A stretch of DNA of 64,000 bases from Entoloma clypeatum (taxonomy: Eukaryota; Basidiomycota; Agaricomycetes; Agaricales; Entolomataceae): the NCBI GenBank assembly GCA_963565915.1, contig OY751494.1, forward strand, positions 1,798,001 through 1,862,000, written 5' to 3'. Both the position numbers and the translations under genes were made by a program. Below are positions 45,424-56,722 of the stretch, piece by piece (position 1 is the first letter of the stretch; every line of letters starts with the position of its first letter). Below the pieces are notes generated by a model, which saw only the letters and a list, made by a program, of their open reading frames with translations, did no database searches and was not told the origin of the DNA.

Positions 45424-47694
45424 ATGGATTCAGCACCGAGGTCACCAACCTCTCCAACGTCTCTTTTCTCTCGGTGAGCCGCCTTCCGTCGTTTATTGCT
45501 CACCCCTTAATCTGGCCTTCCAGGTTCAGGGTCAACGATGGCTTGCCTCACATTTTTGCACTGGTCATCGGGATCGATTCATATTCACGCCCTGATTACC
45601 CCAATCTAACTTGTGCAGTGTCAGATGCAAACAAATTCGAGGGCCTCCTCATAGATAAGCTGAACGTCCCGCAGAATCAAATCATCAGCCTCCGAGATGA
45701 GCAGGGTACCAGGGCCGCAATCATCCACGCTTTCGAGAGGTTGCGCATCGACCCACGGATAGCGAAGGACGAAGCCGCAATCATTATATACTTTGCTGGA
45801 CATGGAGCCAGCGTGGACAAACCTCAGGAGTGGGACGACTGGGTGACGGCTGATGAACGTATCGAGCAGATGTGCCCATCAGACATCGGCGTCGAAGTCG
45901 ACGGCAAGGAGGTCGTTGGCATTCCTGATCGCACCATATCTGTCCTCCTCAACCATTTGTCGGAACTCAAAGGAGATAATATAGTAGGTCCAAGCCATCT
46001 TACAGGCTCAGATCAGTCATTCACTAAACCTGGCATCTTTAGACATTGATCTTAGATTGTTGCAGCTCTGGCGGCCTCAATCGGAGTGTTACTGCAGACA
46101 AAATGGTCCAGGGCGTTCCACGCCAGATTTTTAACCCCCCGCCGATCCCACGCGACTGCGACAATAAGTTATTGGGACGGGAAAGGCGTGATGCCGGTGT
46201 AGCCAAGGGCTTCTCTGGGAAGTACCACGCATCGCATGTTTTGCTTGCTGCATGCGGACGCAAAGAGTCTGCCTATGAAAGTAAATCCGGTGGTTTCTTC
46301 ACCAGTGCACTGGTCAAATCCCTGACAAGGTTCAACGTCGACAATCTAACCTATACCTCTTTGATGCATGGCTTGAATATGCCCCGGTGGTGTGTTCACT
46401 TGAAGAAGCCTTTTAACGCTTCTCTTGACTGACCTTCGATTCCTTGTACAGGCAAACCCCACACTGCGAAGGCCAACATGTAAATAGACGTCTATTCAAC
46501 AAACGAGCTTCAGGGGCTCATGGATCATTTATCTTGACCCACCTTGACAAGGCGACAGAGAAGTATTTACTCCATGCGGGAGCAGCGCAGGGAATAACCT
46601 TGGGTTCGACCTTTGGGGTTCACCTTCTCAACCTGATCTCCGACTCTAGACACTCTAATGCATCCCTTGGGGTCCTTGTGGTGACTGAAGTCAATACCTT
46701 CACTTCCGTACTTGCCCTTCCACTCGAAGGTCCCGTTTTCGCGATTCCACCAGGATTCTATAGTAAGATGATCCAGAGAGGTGCCGACGGTATAACCATC
46801 TATAGTAAAGACCAACCTTGGCTTGAGGCCATTTTCCCTCCAGATATCTGCATTCGCCTAGGAACAAAAACTACAGATGATCCCTTAAAGGCACTTCTGT
46901 GGTTGGTTCGCGACGAAAGGGGTCAAGTTCATTTCGAAAGGAACGATCCCATGATTACACCATTTATTGGCGCTCGGTTCCTCCGTGTTGTCGACCAGGA
47001 TAATGTGGACCTTATCCGGCAGGTTGTGCGGGGTTATATTCATTTCAGTCACCACCTCACGAGAACTGGTGACGACTTTAAGAACGTGCTCATGGAATTG
47101 AGGACACTAAACGTGGAGTATAGTGAAGACTTCGACACCATCTTGACACCAGTTGGAGATGACCTCATAGAGAACGAGCCAGCTACGGTCATTGTCGATG
47201 AAAACGCCAGGCTCGGCATGACTATATCTAACCAAACAGACCTCCCGCTATACCCATATGTATTCTACTTCGATCCATCCGATCTTGTAATAAGTCAGTT
47301 GGTGGTTCGAAACACCTCATTCGAAACTAACATTTGAACCCTCATAGTTGATTGGTACAAGCCTCCATTTGGGGCCGGAGCCGGAAATCTAAATGCCGCT
47401 ATCGATCCCCCTCTCCCGCCCAAGTCAACCCTCGCAATAGGGTACGGTGACGGGGGAGAGTCTCCATGGCAGTTCCTTTTGCGTGATGAGGAAGATAAGG
47501 ATGTGGGATTCTTCAAATTGTTTTTGACGACGTCACCTGTAGACTTCTCAAGTGTCGCGCAGGAGTCTCCATTCGACGAGAATACCTCGCGGGCTGGCAA
47601 GCCTTCCGGACCGAAGCTGCCTGATGCCGAGAGGTGGGGATCAAAGCTTTCAACTATCATTCAACTTCGATGCGCTTTTACGAATGCCGACTGA
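45424..47694 (+). CDS. Caspase-like (peptidase C14) protein with large C-terminal domain
   Basis: About 690 residues. Exon 1 encodes MDSAPRSPTSPTSLFSR; intron 45475-45523 (GTGAGC...TCCAG) leads to FRVNDGLPHIFALVIGIDSY. Catalytic His: AAIIIYFAGHGASVDKPQEW (about residue 135). Catalytic Cys after the next intron: ITLILDCCSSGGLNRS (DCCxSG). HVLLAACGRKESAYESKSGG is the p10-like strand with the specificity loop. The C-terminal ~400 residues (LLHAGAAQGITLGSTFGVHL, TISNQTDLPLYPYVFYFDP, KSTLAIGYGDGG) are not a family I can name. No metacaspase prodomain or calcium-site loop is evident. Agaricomycetes carry many such C14 proteins; a role in cell death is possible but unproven. Confidence 0.85.
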
Positions 47695-48299
47695 CACTGG
47701 AGCTCATTTCCTGGAAGATCTATGATAGGACATCCATAGGAATGTTAGTCACCATATGTACTATTATTCGTGTATGTACTATGTACAGTACATAGTCTTC
47801 TGCCTCTGTACCTGCTATACCGACGGAATCACAAGATCGTCACCTTGAGGTTTCAATTAACCCATACACACACCATACATGTTTGAAGCAGATGGGTGTC
47901 GAGAGGTCGGTAGGCTGTTGCGAGTCTTGTTCTTCAAAGGAGGGCTGGATTCCGGAGAAGCAGCCATGAATAACATGTAAGCTAGGCTTCTGGGGAGACA
48001 AGTGGTCGCGTTCAGGTGGCATTTTGAAGAAACCGACATAGAACATGGCAGAAGGTAAGATGGTGAACGTCCTTTGGCGATTACAGGCTTTCGGAATCCC
48101 TCGCCCAGTAGTGCCTACGTTCTCGAGCGCGGTTGCGATGGTATGCCCTCGGCATCGCACATCCGCATGCGAAGCTCACAGGTTCTCATGCGTCTATAAG
48201 GCTTCGACGTTACATCTGTCTTGTGCAATCGATTTATCTAGCCCCCCCCCCCCCCCCCCTCACTTTTCTGTTTAAGGTAGGTGTCAATGGCAATTAATG
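47695..48299. other. Convergent intergenic region with poly-C tract
   Basis: Between the caspase-like gene and the UBX gene. A 106-codon minus-strand frame at 47840-48160 lacks recognisable content. Near 47762-47792 there is a short imperfect palindrome (GTATGTACTATGTACAGTACATAG). Otherwise nothing beyond the poly-C run. Confidence 0.5.
48242..48259. repeat. Poly-C homopolymer, 18 bases
   Basis: Eighteen consecutive C on the plus strand (G on the UBX gene's sense strand), 40 bases past the UBX stop. Length is prone to sequencing error. Confidence 0.9.
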
Positions 48300-49233
48300 T
48301 CATCTGGAAAAGGATGTACTCAGGCCGAGCTTCAACCATTTTGGTATCTTCTTCTCTCCACTACGACTCGAGCTCGATGTTCCTGGAGTTGGCTTCTGTT
48401 TACTAGGTGTGAGAGTATCGTGATCAGGCGGTGCCGGAAGGTCTACTGCGCGTGAAAGGATAGTGGGAGAAAGTGGTGCAGGGGTGTTGGAGCCTATTCC
48501 TTAGCTGTTACTCGAGGTTGAAAGAAAGAAATACATCGCATTCGACATGCCGTTCAAATCCTCATTTTCAAATCGCAGCAAAAGAACAGAGGCCGGGGCT
48601 AATTGAAGCTGTGTGAGGTTTTGGTCGCGAACTTTGAGGTCCGAGACTTTCAGATCGCGTTTGGGGGGTGATTGATCTAGAAATCTAGTTATTAACAGAA
48701 CGGCCTAGATAACTGCCAAGAACACCGCGAATCACAGAGGATGAATTTAATGGGCTTCACATCTTCTCGAAGACAACTTCGTACAAAGGCATAGACGGAT
48801 TTGATCTTGTCTGTTGAAGGGAAGATACGTTCAAGCTGGGTACGGTCGCTAAACCTGATGCGTATAGTCGTCTAATCCACTCCATTGAGTGCAAGAATGT
48901 CTGTATCTTGAGGAGTACGCAACGCACATTTGGCCATCTATCCCTTTTAGCTTGTTCATTTGCTTCCCTGACTGCTCGCAACTGTAGTGGGGCATTCACC
49001 AAAGTATTAGTCCTCGCAGACAAAGTCTGTTGTGCGGCCTTGATATCCGCAGATGTCATTGTGAAGTAATCATCTGGTAGAGGGGCCAGTGCAGGGCCAG
49101 AAGAGGCCGTGGGTGACTTGTAAACTTTGAAGGTCGGTTCCTCTACAATGGCAGGTGCGGCAGACGGCGCTGTTCGAGAGGGAGCCTGAGGTTCAGGTTC
49201 GCTGGGACTTTGTTCTAGGGGGGTATTCGACAT
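48300..49233 (-). CDS. UBX-domain protein (ASPSCR1/TUG, Ubx4-like)
   Basis: p97/Cdc48 cofactor. From MSNTPLEQSPSEPEPQAPSR the protein is disordered, then shows LPDDYFTMTSADIKAAQQTL and TNTLVNAPLQLRAVREANEQ, KRDRWPN: the helical region preceding the UBX fold in ASPSCR1. The UBX follows: FSDRTQLERIFPSTDKIKSV, YAFVRSCLREDVKPIKF and PPKRDLKVSDLKVRDQNLTQ, LQLAPASVLLLRFENED. The C-terminal signature KKIPKWLKLGL matches ASPSCR1's KWLKL end. Four exons. An in-frame extension upstream (to 49374) includes SEIVFWNPSED, which looks coding, so the true N-terminus may lie further up and the start at 49233 is provisional. Stop at 48300-48302. Confidence 0.78.
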
Positions 49234-49675
49234 TGGCAAAGTGTATTGATTACTATAATTTCGAAATCTGAATAAATAGTACAACAAGAGGGGGACGGAA
49301 GTACGCCTCACGTCCTCGGATGGATTCCAAAAGACAATTTCAGATCTAAGGAGCAGAATTAGCAAGACAGTCAAAGCTGGTCATCACAAGGAATCAGAAG
49401 AGAAGAGTTGTCTCATGCCATCCTGCCCAGGACCACTGGCGAGTGGTCCCTTTGGTATGAGCCTGATGACGGTCGAACGCAAATTACAAGTATAGCATCA
49501 TGGAAACAGAGAAACGAATCGGAAGAACGACTCACCAAATTATGGATTGAGGGCGATAGCCAAGGAATAATAGACGCTTAAGTAACGCTCAATTACTGGG
49601 TTTGTCCTTGTTTGTTGCGGGTGTGGAGGTATCTCTCCTCTGCCATCAGGAATACCTACATATCATATCCTAGAA
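49234..49675. promoter_or_regulatory. Divergent UBX-PITH region, may hold UBX 5' exons
   Basis: Holds the start region of both genes. A frame covering 49290-49374 (SEIVFWNPSED) ends at a donor-like GTGAGG and may be coding for the UBX gene. No long ORF otherwise. Confidence 0.4.
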
Positions 49676-50594
49676 ATGAGCCACCACCACCACGACAGCT
49701 GCGGAAACGAAAGTCATGATCATGACCATGATCACAACACATCCGATCTCGGCCCTCAAGATAATCTCTTCAGCCACATCGATCGCCCAAACGTCGTGGC
49801 GTTTAATACTTCTGGCCTTGGTTTAGATGTCATCAAGCCATGGCATGAGCGATTGGACGAGACAAAGGCATGTTTAAATACCCTTGGTCACCTTATTTTG
49901 ACCTTTCTGCAGTCACTAGAATCAGACGCAGACGACCAGATGTATGGATGCACAGACGCCGAGTGTTACCGTAATGAATTCTCATAGCGCAGCATCATAC
50001 GGATACCCTTCACAGGCTCCGTAATATTACGAGCTTTGCTCCTCAAAACGGGCCCCGCGGATCAGACTCCCTCCAAAGTCGCCCTGGTAGAGTCATCATC
50101 GAGCTAACAAAACTAGTCATGACACTGATCGCGCTTTCTCCGCAGTATGCTAATGAAGCCAACATGGACTTCGACGACGTTAACGATAAGAATCCTACCC
50201 AGGAACTTGATGTACCCCAAGGAAGAGAAGTAGGCGAGTATGCACTCAAGTGGGTATTACTCTATCACCTCTCGATATTGTTGGCATCCATGGTTAACTC
50301 GGTGTTCTATTATCATTCCACCAGAAGGGCCAAATTTTCCAACATATCATCGGTCACCCTGTTTTTCCCAGCTGCGCAAGGAGCCGACACCACGCAAATT
50401 TATTATGTCGGATTCTTGGGTCACTGGACAGAGGTATGCACCGTTTAGTCCAAGCTCAAAACGGGGATAGCTCCTCACGTAGAACACAGCGCAAGAACAA
50501 CCCAATTATCACCGTCTACGAGACCCAAGCCAACATCGCAGATCACCCTAAAATTCAAGGGATACATGGAACTTCCACGACACCGCAAATGTAA
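49676..50594 (+). CDS. PITH-domain protein (PITHD1-like)
   Basis: About 215 residues in five exons. N-terminus MSHHHHDSCGNESHDHDHDH is the His-rich leader usual in PITHD1 relatives and may bind metal. The PITH (proteasome-interacting thioredoxin C-terminal) domain follows: LFSHIDRPNVVAFNTSGLGL, VIKPWHERLDET, LESDADDQM, IIRIPFTGSVILRALLLKTG, PNMDFDDVNDKNPTQELDVP, FSNISSVTLFFPAAQGADTT and QIYYVGFLGHWTE. Ends GTSTTPQM. In thioredoxin-like TXNL1 the domain docks on the 26S proteasome; a lone PITH protein may do the same. This is a possible fifth proteasome-related gene here. Confidence 0.88.
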
Positions 50595-50717
50595 AATTGC
50601 CATGAGCATCGAGTAATTACGCAGGCCACTCTCCCTCTAACACGGAGAGGAAAGCAGTGTACATAGAACAAATGTTAAATTAAGTGTGGAAATTACTTAT
50701 GCGTCGGACATCCCACC

Positions 50718-52931
50718 TCAGCGGTATGAGCGTTGGTCCAGGCTTCCGGCGTGAAAACCGGAACTATCCCTCAACCTTTGTGCGATATTATTTTCATGCG
50801 GACTGCTGCGAATCAATCCCTCATGCATATCTTCCCAACTCGTCGTTCGCCGCCTGTTCGTCAGATTTTCTGCTAAGCTGCTGATAGGTGCCTCGGGTGG
50901 CGGGGTATGGACGAGTAACAAATGCTGCAATGCGCATGAGTTCAATGAAAAAGAAGGTGGATGTTTACTAGAACCCTACCTGAGCAGGAGATAATCCGAT
51001 GATACTTGGAACTTTGTGTGGAGATCTTGGTAGTGAGCTATCCCTCGTACGACTTGGTATGGTGAGCGTGGCACGCCGTCTCCTCCCGATACTTCCCAGA
51101 AATCTCCTTTCATCAACGGTCAGGGTCGACAGAGCGTCTGTAGCATCTGCATCCTCAAGTTCGGCGCTTTCACTATCACGGTGTTGTGAACTGGGTGCCC
51201 ATGCGATGATGAACACTCCAAGAAAGGTGGCAGCGCAACCGTATAAAAAGGTTACGACTTGGTGGAATTTCGCTTTCTTGAAGTCTCCATAGAGTATGGC
51301 AGAACCAATAATTGCAGACAGTGTGAACAAGACAAATTGGACAGGAATGACAACCTGCATGGTAGATGCAATCCGAAACGTGAAATGGATGAGGCCCCGA
51401 GATTAACTTACCTTGCTATCGAATCGCATCAAAGCCCGGTTCAGATATCTGATTTGACCGACCCCCGTTAGGACGAGAACCTATGAAATGTTGGGAAGGT
51501 CACAGAACGAGGAGCTTGTCGGGAGACTCACAGCCAGGACAGGATATGTAATCCACTTCGAGAACATCTCAATCCATTCCATTGTCAATAGTGTCGAGAT
51601 GGCCTTCGTCGACAAGACAGTGAATCCACCTGATCTGATTAAGGCGTAATCATCGTACTTTTGCCTTAAACCAACTGACCGAAGAGGGCACACAAGCCGA
51701 CGTCCACAAACACCCATTGTCTACCAACATTACCCTGCGATAGACCGGCCAGAACGACGGCTCCTGCGACGTAAATGCATGAATAAATGATGAAAGCTTT
51801 CTGTGAAATCGCGCGAAGAAGGGTGTCTGGGTCCAGCCGAGTGTCCGATGAATTTGATGCAATGACTACAGTGACGGCGCCGATAATAGCAATGAGGATG
51901 CCTAACATATCACGCTACAAAAATTACTTTCAAGCGGATCAGGATATCCAGGGCAAGGCTCATTACCTTTCGAAAGCGTTCTCTTAAAAGAAGGGGAGCG
52001 AAGAAACAATTTGCCATGAGAGAAAACTGAAAGATGGTTGTGAACTGCATTAATTCTGAGGGAAAGACGCCTTCGTACGGTTCCGAGAGGAGCAACGACA
52101 GATGCAGGAGCCCACGCATATGATACAAAATTTCCCACTTCGCCGACGTTCATGAGCAAGAAACCGAGCCACCTTTCGTGCATTAGACGTATCCACGAGT
52201 TGACGTGGGCTTACCTACCATAACTTTGACTTCAGATAGTCTGTCTCGTTACCCTCTTCTATTACACTGAGCTTTCCATCTCGTCGCCTTGCCACGAATT
52301 GAGCTGAATCTCCTGCGAGGATCACATCCGTCGGCAACAAAGCGGCAGCGTCGGGTGTGTCGCCGGTATCTGATAGGGCATTTCTCGATCGAGGGGAACA
52401 ACGAGGGACGAAACGCGAGGCGAAACCACATGTGTTTCTTGGCGTCGATGGTACACGCGGCGATTCTGAAGAAAACCTGTTGATGCTTGAACCCCGTGCA
52501 CCGTATCCGGCATTTTGTGACGTCGTGATGGGGAATGGTATCAAGGACTCTGTCTCCGTGGCCGTCACGGCAGCAAGTTGGAAATTCCCTCCGGAGGTCG
52601 GTGTAGATATGTGCTCTTGCTCATGTCCATATCTCGCCGGACCGTCAGCAGGCGTGTGTCCAGCGTTTCCCTGATCGCGATCGCCATTGCGTCTGCCTTT
52701 TCCGATGAGGCCCCCGTTGCATTGCCTTTTCCGGCTCTCGTCCTCAACTCGTTTGTGAGCCAGTTTCTGCAGGTTGAGTGCGAGAGATATGAGAATGTTT
52801 CCAGTGATCGCTATTACAATGCCGATGAAGGTGGGCGTCGTGAGCTTTGGAAGATCGTCCCTGGGTTGCAGAGGGAAAAGCGGCGGCAACGAGTGCCAGG
52901 AGAAAGACGGGCCAACAAGAGAAGGGGACAT
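50718..52931 (-). CDS. NIPA-family magnesium transporter
   Basis: Nine-helix Mg2+ transporter related to NIPA1-4. Helix 1 TFIGIVIAITGNILISLALN then LQKLAH. A ~190-residue hydrophilic Ser/Gly/Arg-rich insert follows before WWLGFLLMNVGEVGNFVSYA and WAPASVVAPLGTFALMANCF. Then FAPLLLRERFRK, DMLGILIAIIGAVTVVIASN, KAFIIYSCIYVAGAVVLAGL and GGFTVLSTKAISTLLTMEW, with VVIPVQFVLFTLSAIIGSAI and TFLYGCAATFLGVFIIAW at the end of the membrane part. The tail is long, cytosolic and Ser/Arg-rich, ending SLDQRSYR. Six or more introns. Start at 52931 (MSPSLVGPSFSW) preferred; an in-frame ATG at 53135 would overlap SEC12. Confidence 0.87.
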
Positions 52932-53111
52932 CTTGGCCGCCGCTCCTTCAGGCGCTGGAGAAGCAAGGGCAGGACCAGCCGACACGCGGGATACAGTATT
53001 GAAGAGGAAAATGTGCTCACCGTGTGTCGATCTTATCTCACGTGACTCAAAGTGCATCGACCTAACGCGTCTGACTCTGATCGAGTCCTCTACCTCCACC
53101 CTGCCGACGCA

Positions 53112-54793
53112 ATGCGTACCGACCACAAGCCCCATGCTCTGCAGGCTTTTCCCGTCTACTCGTCCGCATTTCTCTCAGAAACCCAGCTTGTTCTTGGAGG
53201 GGGAGGAGGGGCGTCAAAAAGCGGAATCAAGAATAAACTAGTACGTGTCCTCTTGGCGTTCAACAACCTCATCCCCTGACACCATTTCCAGCGGCTTTAC
53301 AATGTTGGAACCGACAAGTCACTCGAGCTTCTGCATGATTTTGACCTCGAACGAGGGGAGGACGCACCCATGAGTATGACGGCTCATACCAAAGTACGAA
53401 GCAAGGTCCATGGAGCGTCAAGTCACCTAATTGATCTTCCAGTCAAACACGGTAATTTGTGGCGTCAACAGCACGCAGGAAGAACTCGAGAAGGGCCACA
53501 ACGACAATTGTCGTGTGTTCAGCGTAAAAGATCACAAGTATGGTGCTACCTGGCCGATATATACTATAGCTAAGCGCTTTTCATTTACAGACTAAGCCTT
53601 GTCGGTACCCAAGGAACTCTTCCTACTGACGATCTGGACGATTACCAGGTGATACAATATCCAAGTTTGGTTCGCTCATTATTTCTGACCCAGTCATCAG
53701 AAAGCTACTGCCTTGTCTCCTGACGGTTCGCTCCTTGCAGTTGCGGGAAGTTACGATGTATGAGCTCGCTAAACGTTCTGCATATTTCCCATTGATTTTA
53801 TCCTAGATGACACTTCTTGCGTACCCCTCCTTGATGCCTGTGGCCCAAACAATCCATACTGAGAAAGAAATTTACGATGTCACAATTTCCGACACGAATG
53901 TAGAGCTCATATCACTGCTCGTTAATCCTGCTTACGTGCCTCATAGATCGTTGTTATCACAACCTCAAATCTCCTTGTATATGCTCTACCCATTCAACCA
54001 TCAACGGACCAAAGCAAGACTTCTGTATCGCTAGAACTGGTGAAAAGTCTTGGCCTCCCTGCCTCGCTAGCCGATAAACCGGGCTGTGTATACCGTTCAG
54101 CAAGGTGACCGAGAACAAGAGTCAACATTCTACACTCTCCGTTGATCAGCGTTAATTAGGTTCAACCCTACCAACAGAGCCGTACTCTATACCGTGGTGA
54201 ACTCTAGTTCTCCGCGGACACGGAAAGCAAAAACGCCCCAACGTTTAGCATTCATCTGCAAGTGGGACACGGTGTCCTGGACTGCCAATATAGCGCGAAA
54301 GGTAGGAGATCGAAATCTGACATGCTTCGAGATTAGGTATGCTGTTTAGTTCGACTTTCTAATCATAGGTCCTCATGCATCCGACAGTGCTGACGGAAAG
54401 TTCCTGGCGTTTGGATCGTCAGACTTGACTATTGGGTTTCTGGATGCTGCCACGTTGAATGTAAGGAGCGTCCTGCATTTTCGAGTCATCTGATAATTCT
54501 TTCGTAGCCCCTTGTAAATATACTCAAAGCCCATGAATTCCCGCCCACAACAATTGCGTTCAATCCCACGTCTACCCTCCTTGTTTCAGGCAGCGCTGAC
54601 AATACTCTACGGATAATTAGGGTGCCAGACTCGGTTGCGAATACATCATGTGAGTCCAAGGATTTCTTGTTACGATCGACTATTGATGTTTTCATTAGCG
54701 TGGAGCTTGATATTATTATTCGTAACTATTTTCATACTACTATTGGCTGTTCTCGTACCGAAATATCTGGGATCTGGTAACCTGCCATGGTGA
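53112..54793 (+). CDS. SEC12: Sec12-like GEF for Sar1 (PREB family)
   Basis: ER membrane guanine-nucleotide exchange factor that starts COPII vesicle budding. Starts MRTDHKPHALQAFPVYSSAF, LSETQLVLGGGGGASKSGIK, the K-loop region characteristic of Sec12. WD40 blades: SLELLHDFDLERGEDAP, YQKATALSPDGSLLAVAGSY, SADGKFLAFGSSDLTIGFLD and TTIAFNPTSTLLVSGSADNT. The C-terminal membrane anchor TSWSLILLFVTIFILLLAVL precedes VPKYLGSGNLPW, so it is type II with a short lumenal end. Ten or so exons. Divergent from NIPA gene by 180 bases. Confidence 0.9.
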
Positions 54794-54886
54794 TTAGGAG
54801 ACCTGCGTTGAGACTTATTTATGAGAGGTTTTGTAGTAAACACGCTATAATGATACACCATAGAGAGATACATCAGGCTGTAAGAA

Positions 54887-55760
54887 CTAATCGTAATCGT
54901 CTTCTTCAACCAGCTTTCGCTTGATACCATTGCTGGGACCTGTCGTTTGCACCTCCTCCATACCATCACTCTCTTCTTCCTCATCATCTCCGCCTGCGAA
55001 CAGCCCGTCTTCCTCTTCCCCCCCGTCACTCCCTTCGTCTGCACCTTGCCCAACACCTCCGCCCATCGGGGTGCCAATTATGTCCATATCAGATGGTGTC
55101 GCAATCGCACTGATGGGGAATGGTGCATCCTCCCTCACTACGTCGACAGCCACAGGAGTAGCTACTGGTTGTAGTGGGGGTTGCATGCTTGGGGGCTGAG
55201 GTATCGCTGCCGGTTCCATTTCTTCGTCTTCGTCTTCTTCAGATTCAGACTCCTCAATTGCTTCTATTTCCTCATCGTACAGTTTGATACCAGGTGGCGG
55301 TTTGTTGGGTATGAGATCGAAGTCGATCGACGTAAGGCAGTCCGAGGCTTGCGGTAGTCGAACTCCAAAGACTTCGGGCACCGCAGGAAGAGGCGTCGCA
55401 TTGACTTGCGTCGCCAGCGAGAGGATATACTGGATGGATGTCCTGTCAAAAACTTACCCTTACCCCAATGCAAGCGATGGCGAGTGGATCACGAACCTCT
55501 TTGGGAACTCGGCCACCGAATTCCCAGCCCACGCGCGCTTGTACCGCCAGGACAACGTCGTCGATTTCTACTTTACCGGATCGGCCAGCGTGCTCTGCAT
55601 AGACACTCGCATCGGAGAGGACTTGGGTGGTGTATCGATGGGCGAATTCTAGCAGTTGGTGGAGGAGTCCTGGCTGTGCATCCTGGACAGCTGGTGTCGA
55701 AGATACAAGGAGGGCAATGGCCCGTGCAGTCGGCGGTAAGCTGTCGGCTAGCCGCGACAT
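54887..55760 (-). CDS. TAF9: TFIID/SAGA subunit TAF9
   Basis: Histone-fold transcription factor that pairs with TAF6. Starts MSRLADSLPPTARAIALLVS, then QPGLLHQLLEFAHRYTTQVL, SDASVYAEHAGRSGKVEIDD and VVLAVQARVGWEF: the three helices of the H3-like histone fold with the conserved DD. One intron (about 55390-55445) leads to the TAF9-specific segment LATQVNATPLP and RLPQASDCLTSIDFDLIPNK. The C-terminus is acidic and low-complexity (EESESEEDEDEEMEP), ends KRKLVEEDDYD. Head-to-head with ISU1, 111 bases. Confidence 0.93.
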
Positions 55761-55871
55761 GGTATTAGGCGGTCAAGTGGACACGTCACGTGGTGTGATG
55801 GTGTTGGTGACAAAGCGTGCAGTCATAACTCCGTTTCTTCAGGCTCTTCCTCGTACTCTCACCACCAAAAA

Positions 55872-56593
55872 ATGTTCCGCTCAGCAATTTCCAAGCCTCT
55901 TCTTGCTGCTTCCCGACTTACTGTTCCAAGAGCGGCATGCACGCCGGCAGCTGCTCGTTATTACCATGAAAACGTCATTTCACATTACGAAAGGCCGAGG
56001 AACGTGCGTAAATTTCTTCCTTCCATCTAGACCCCGTTATCTGATAATGTCTTCATGACAATATAGGTCGGCTCCCTCCCCAAGGGTGACATCGACGTTG
56101 GCACAGGTCTTGTAGGAGCCCCTGCGTAAGCATACCCCTCCTCTAATCGTTGCGGAGCTAATCGGACACTCCGTTCTTAGATGTGGGGATGTCATGAAAC
56201 TCCAAATCCGCGTGGACGACCATGGCATTATCTCTGATGTCAAGTTTAAGACATTTGGGTGCGGTAGCGCCATTGCATCGAGCTCCTACATGACAGAGCG
56301 GGTGATGGGTCTTTCATTGGAGGAAGCTGGGAGAATCAAAAACACGGAGATCGCGAAGGAGCTTTGCCTGCCCCCCGTGAAGTTGCATTGCTCAAGTGAG
56401 TTTTTAACATGTCTACGTCGTCGTCATCTCATCTCCTCTCACAGTGCTGGCTGAGGATGCCATCCGTTCGGCAATCCGGGATTACCAGTCGAAGCGTAGC
56501 AGGGTAGCCGGCGCCAAGCAGCAGGGCGCGATTGACATTACGCAAAGTAACCCTACAACAGCGTCGACTACCGCCAATATTGGGCAAGCATAG
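55872..56593 (+). CDS. ISU1: Mitochondrial Fe-S cluster scaffold Isu1
   Basis: Scaffold for [2Fe-2S] assembly in the mitochondrial matrix. The presequence is Arg/Ala-rich (MFRSAISKPLLAASRLTVPR). Mature region: YYHENVISHYERPRNVGSLP. The three cluster cysteines lie in VGAPACGDVMK, KFKTFGCGSAIASSSYMTE and LPPVKLHCSMLAEDAIRSAI. LPPVK is the Hsp70 (Ssq1-type) binding motif. Exon junctions split PA|CGD and HCS|MLAE. The C-terminal tail (AKQQGAIDITQS onward) is slightly longer than in yeast. ~175 residues. Confidence 0.95.
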
Positions 56594-56722
56594 ACTATTA
56601 TGGTCCCATAAAAACGTTTTACAGATCCTATATATTACCTGGTAGCTAGCACATGCACACAATCATTGTATTATTATTATCATCCATGCCATCATACACA
56701 TGTTCATGGGATTATACCTTCA

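Noticed and set aside
47840..48160. 106-codon minus-strand frame beside the UBX gene
   Set aside because: No recognised motif, no splice partner in frame, lies in a convergent 3' region.
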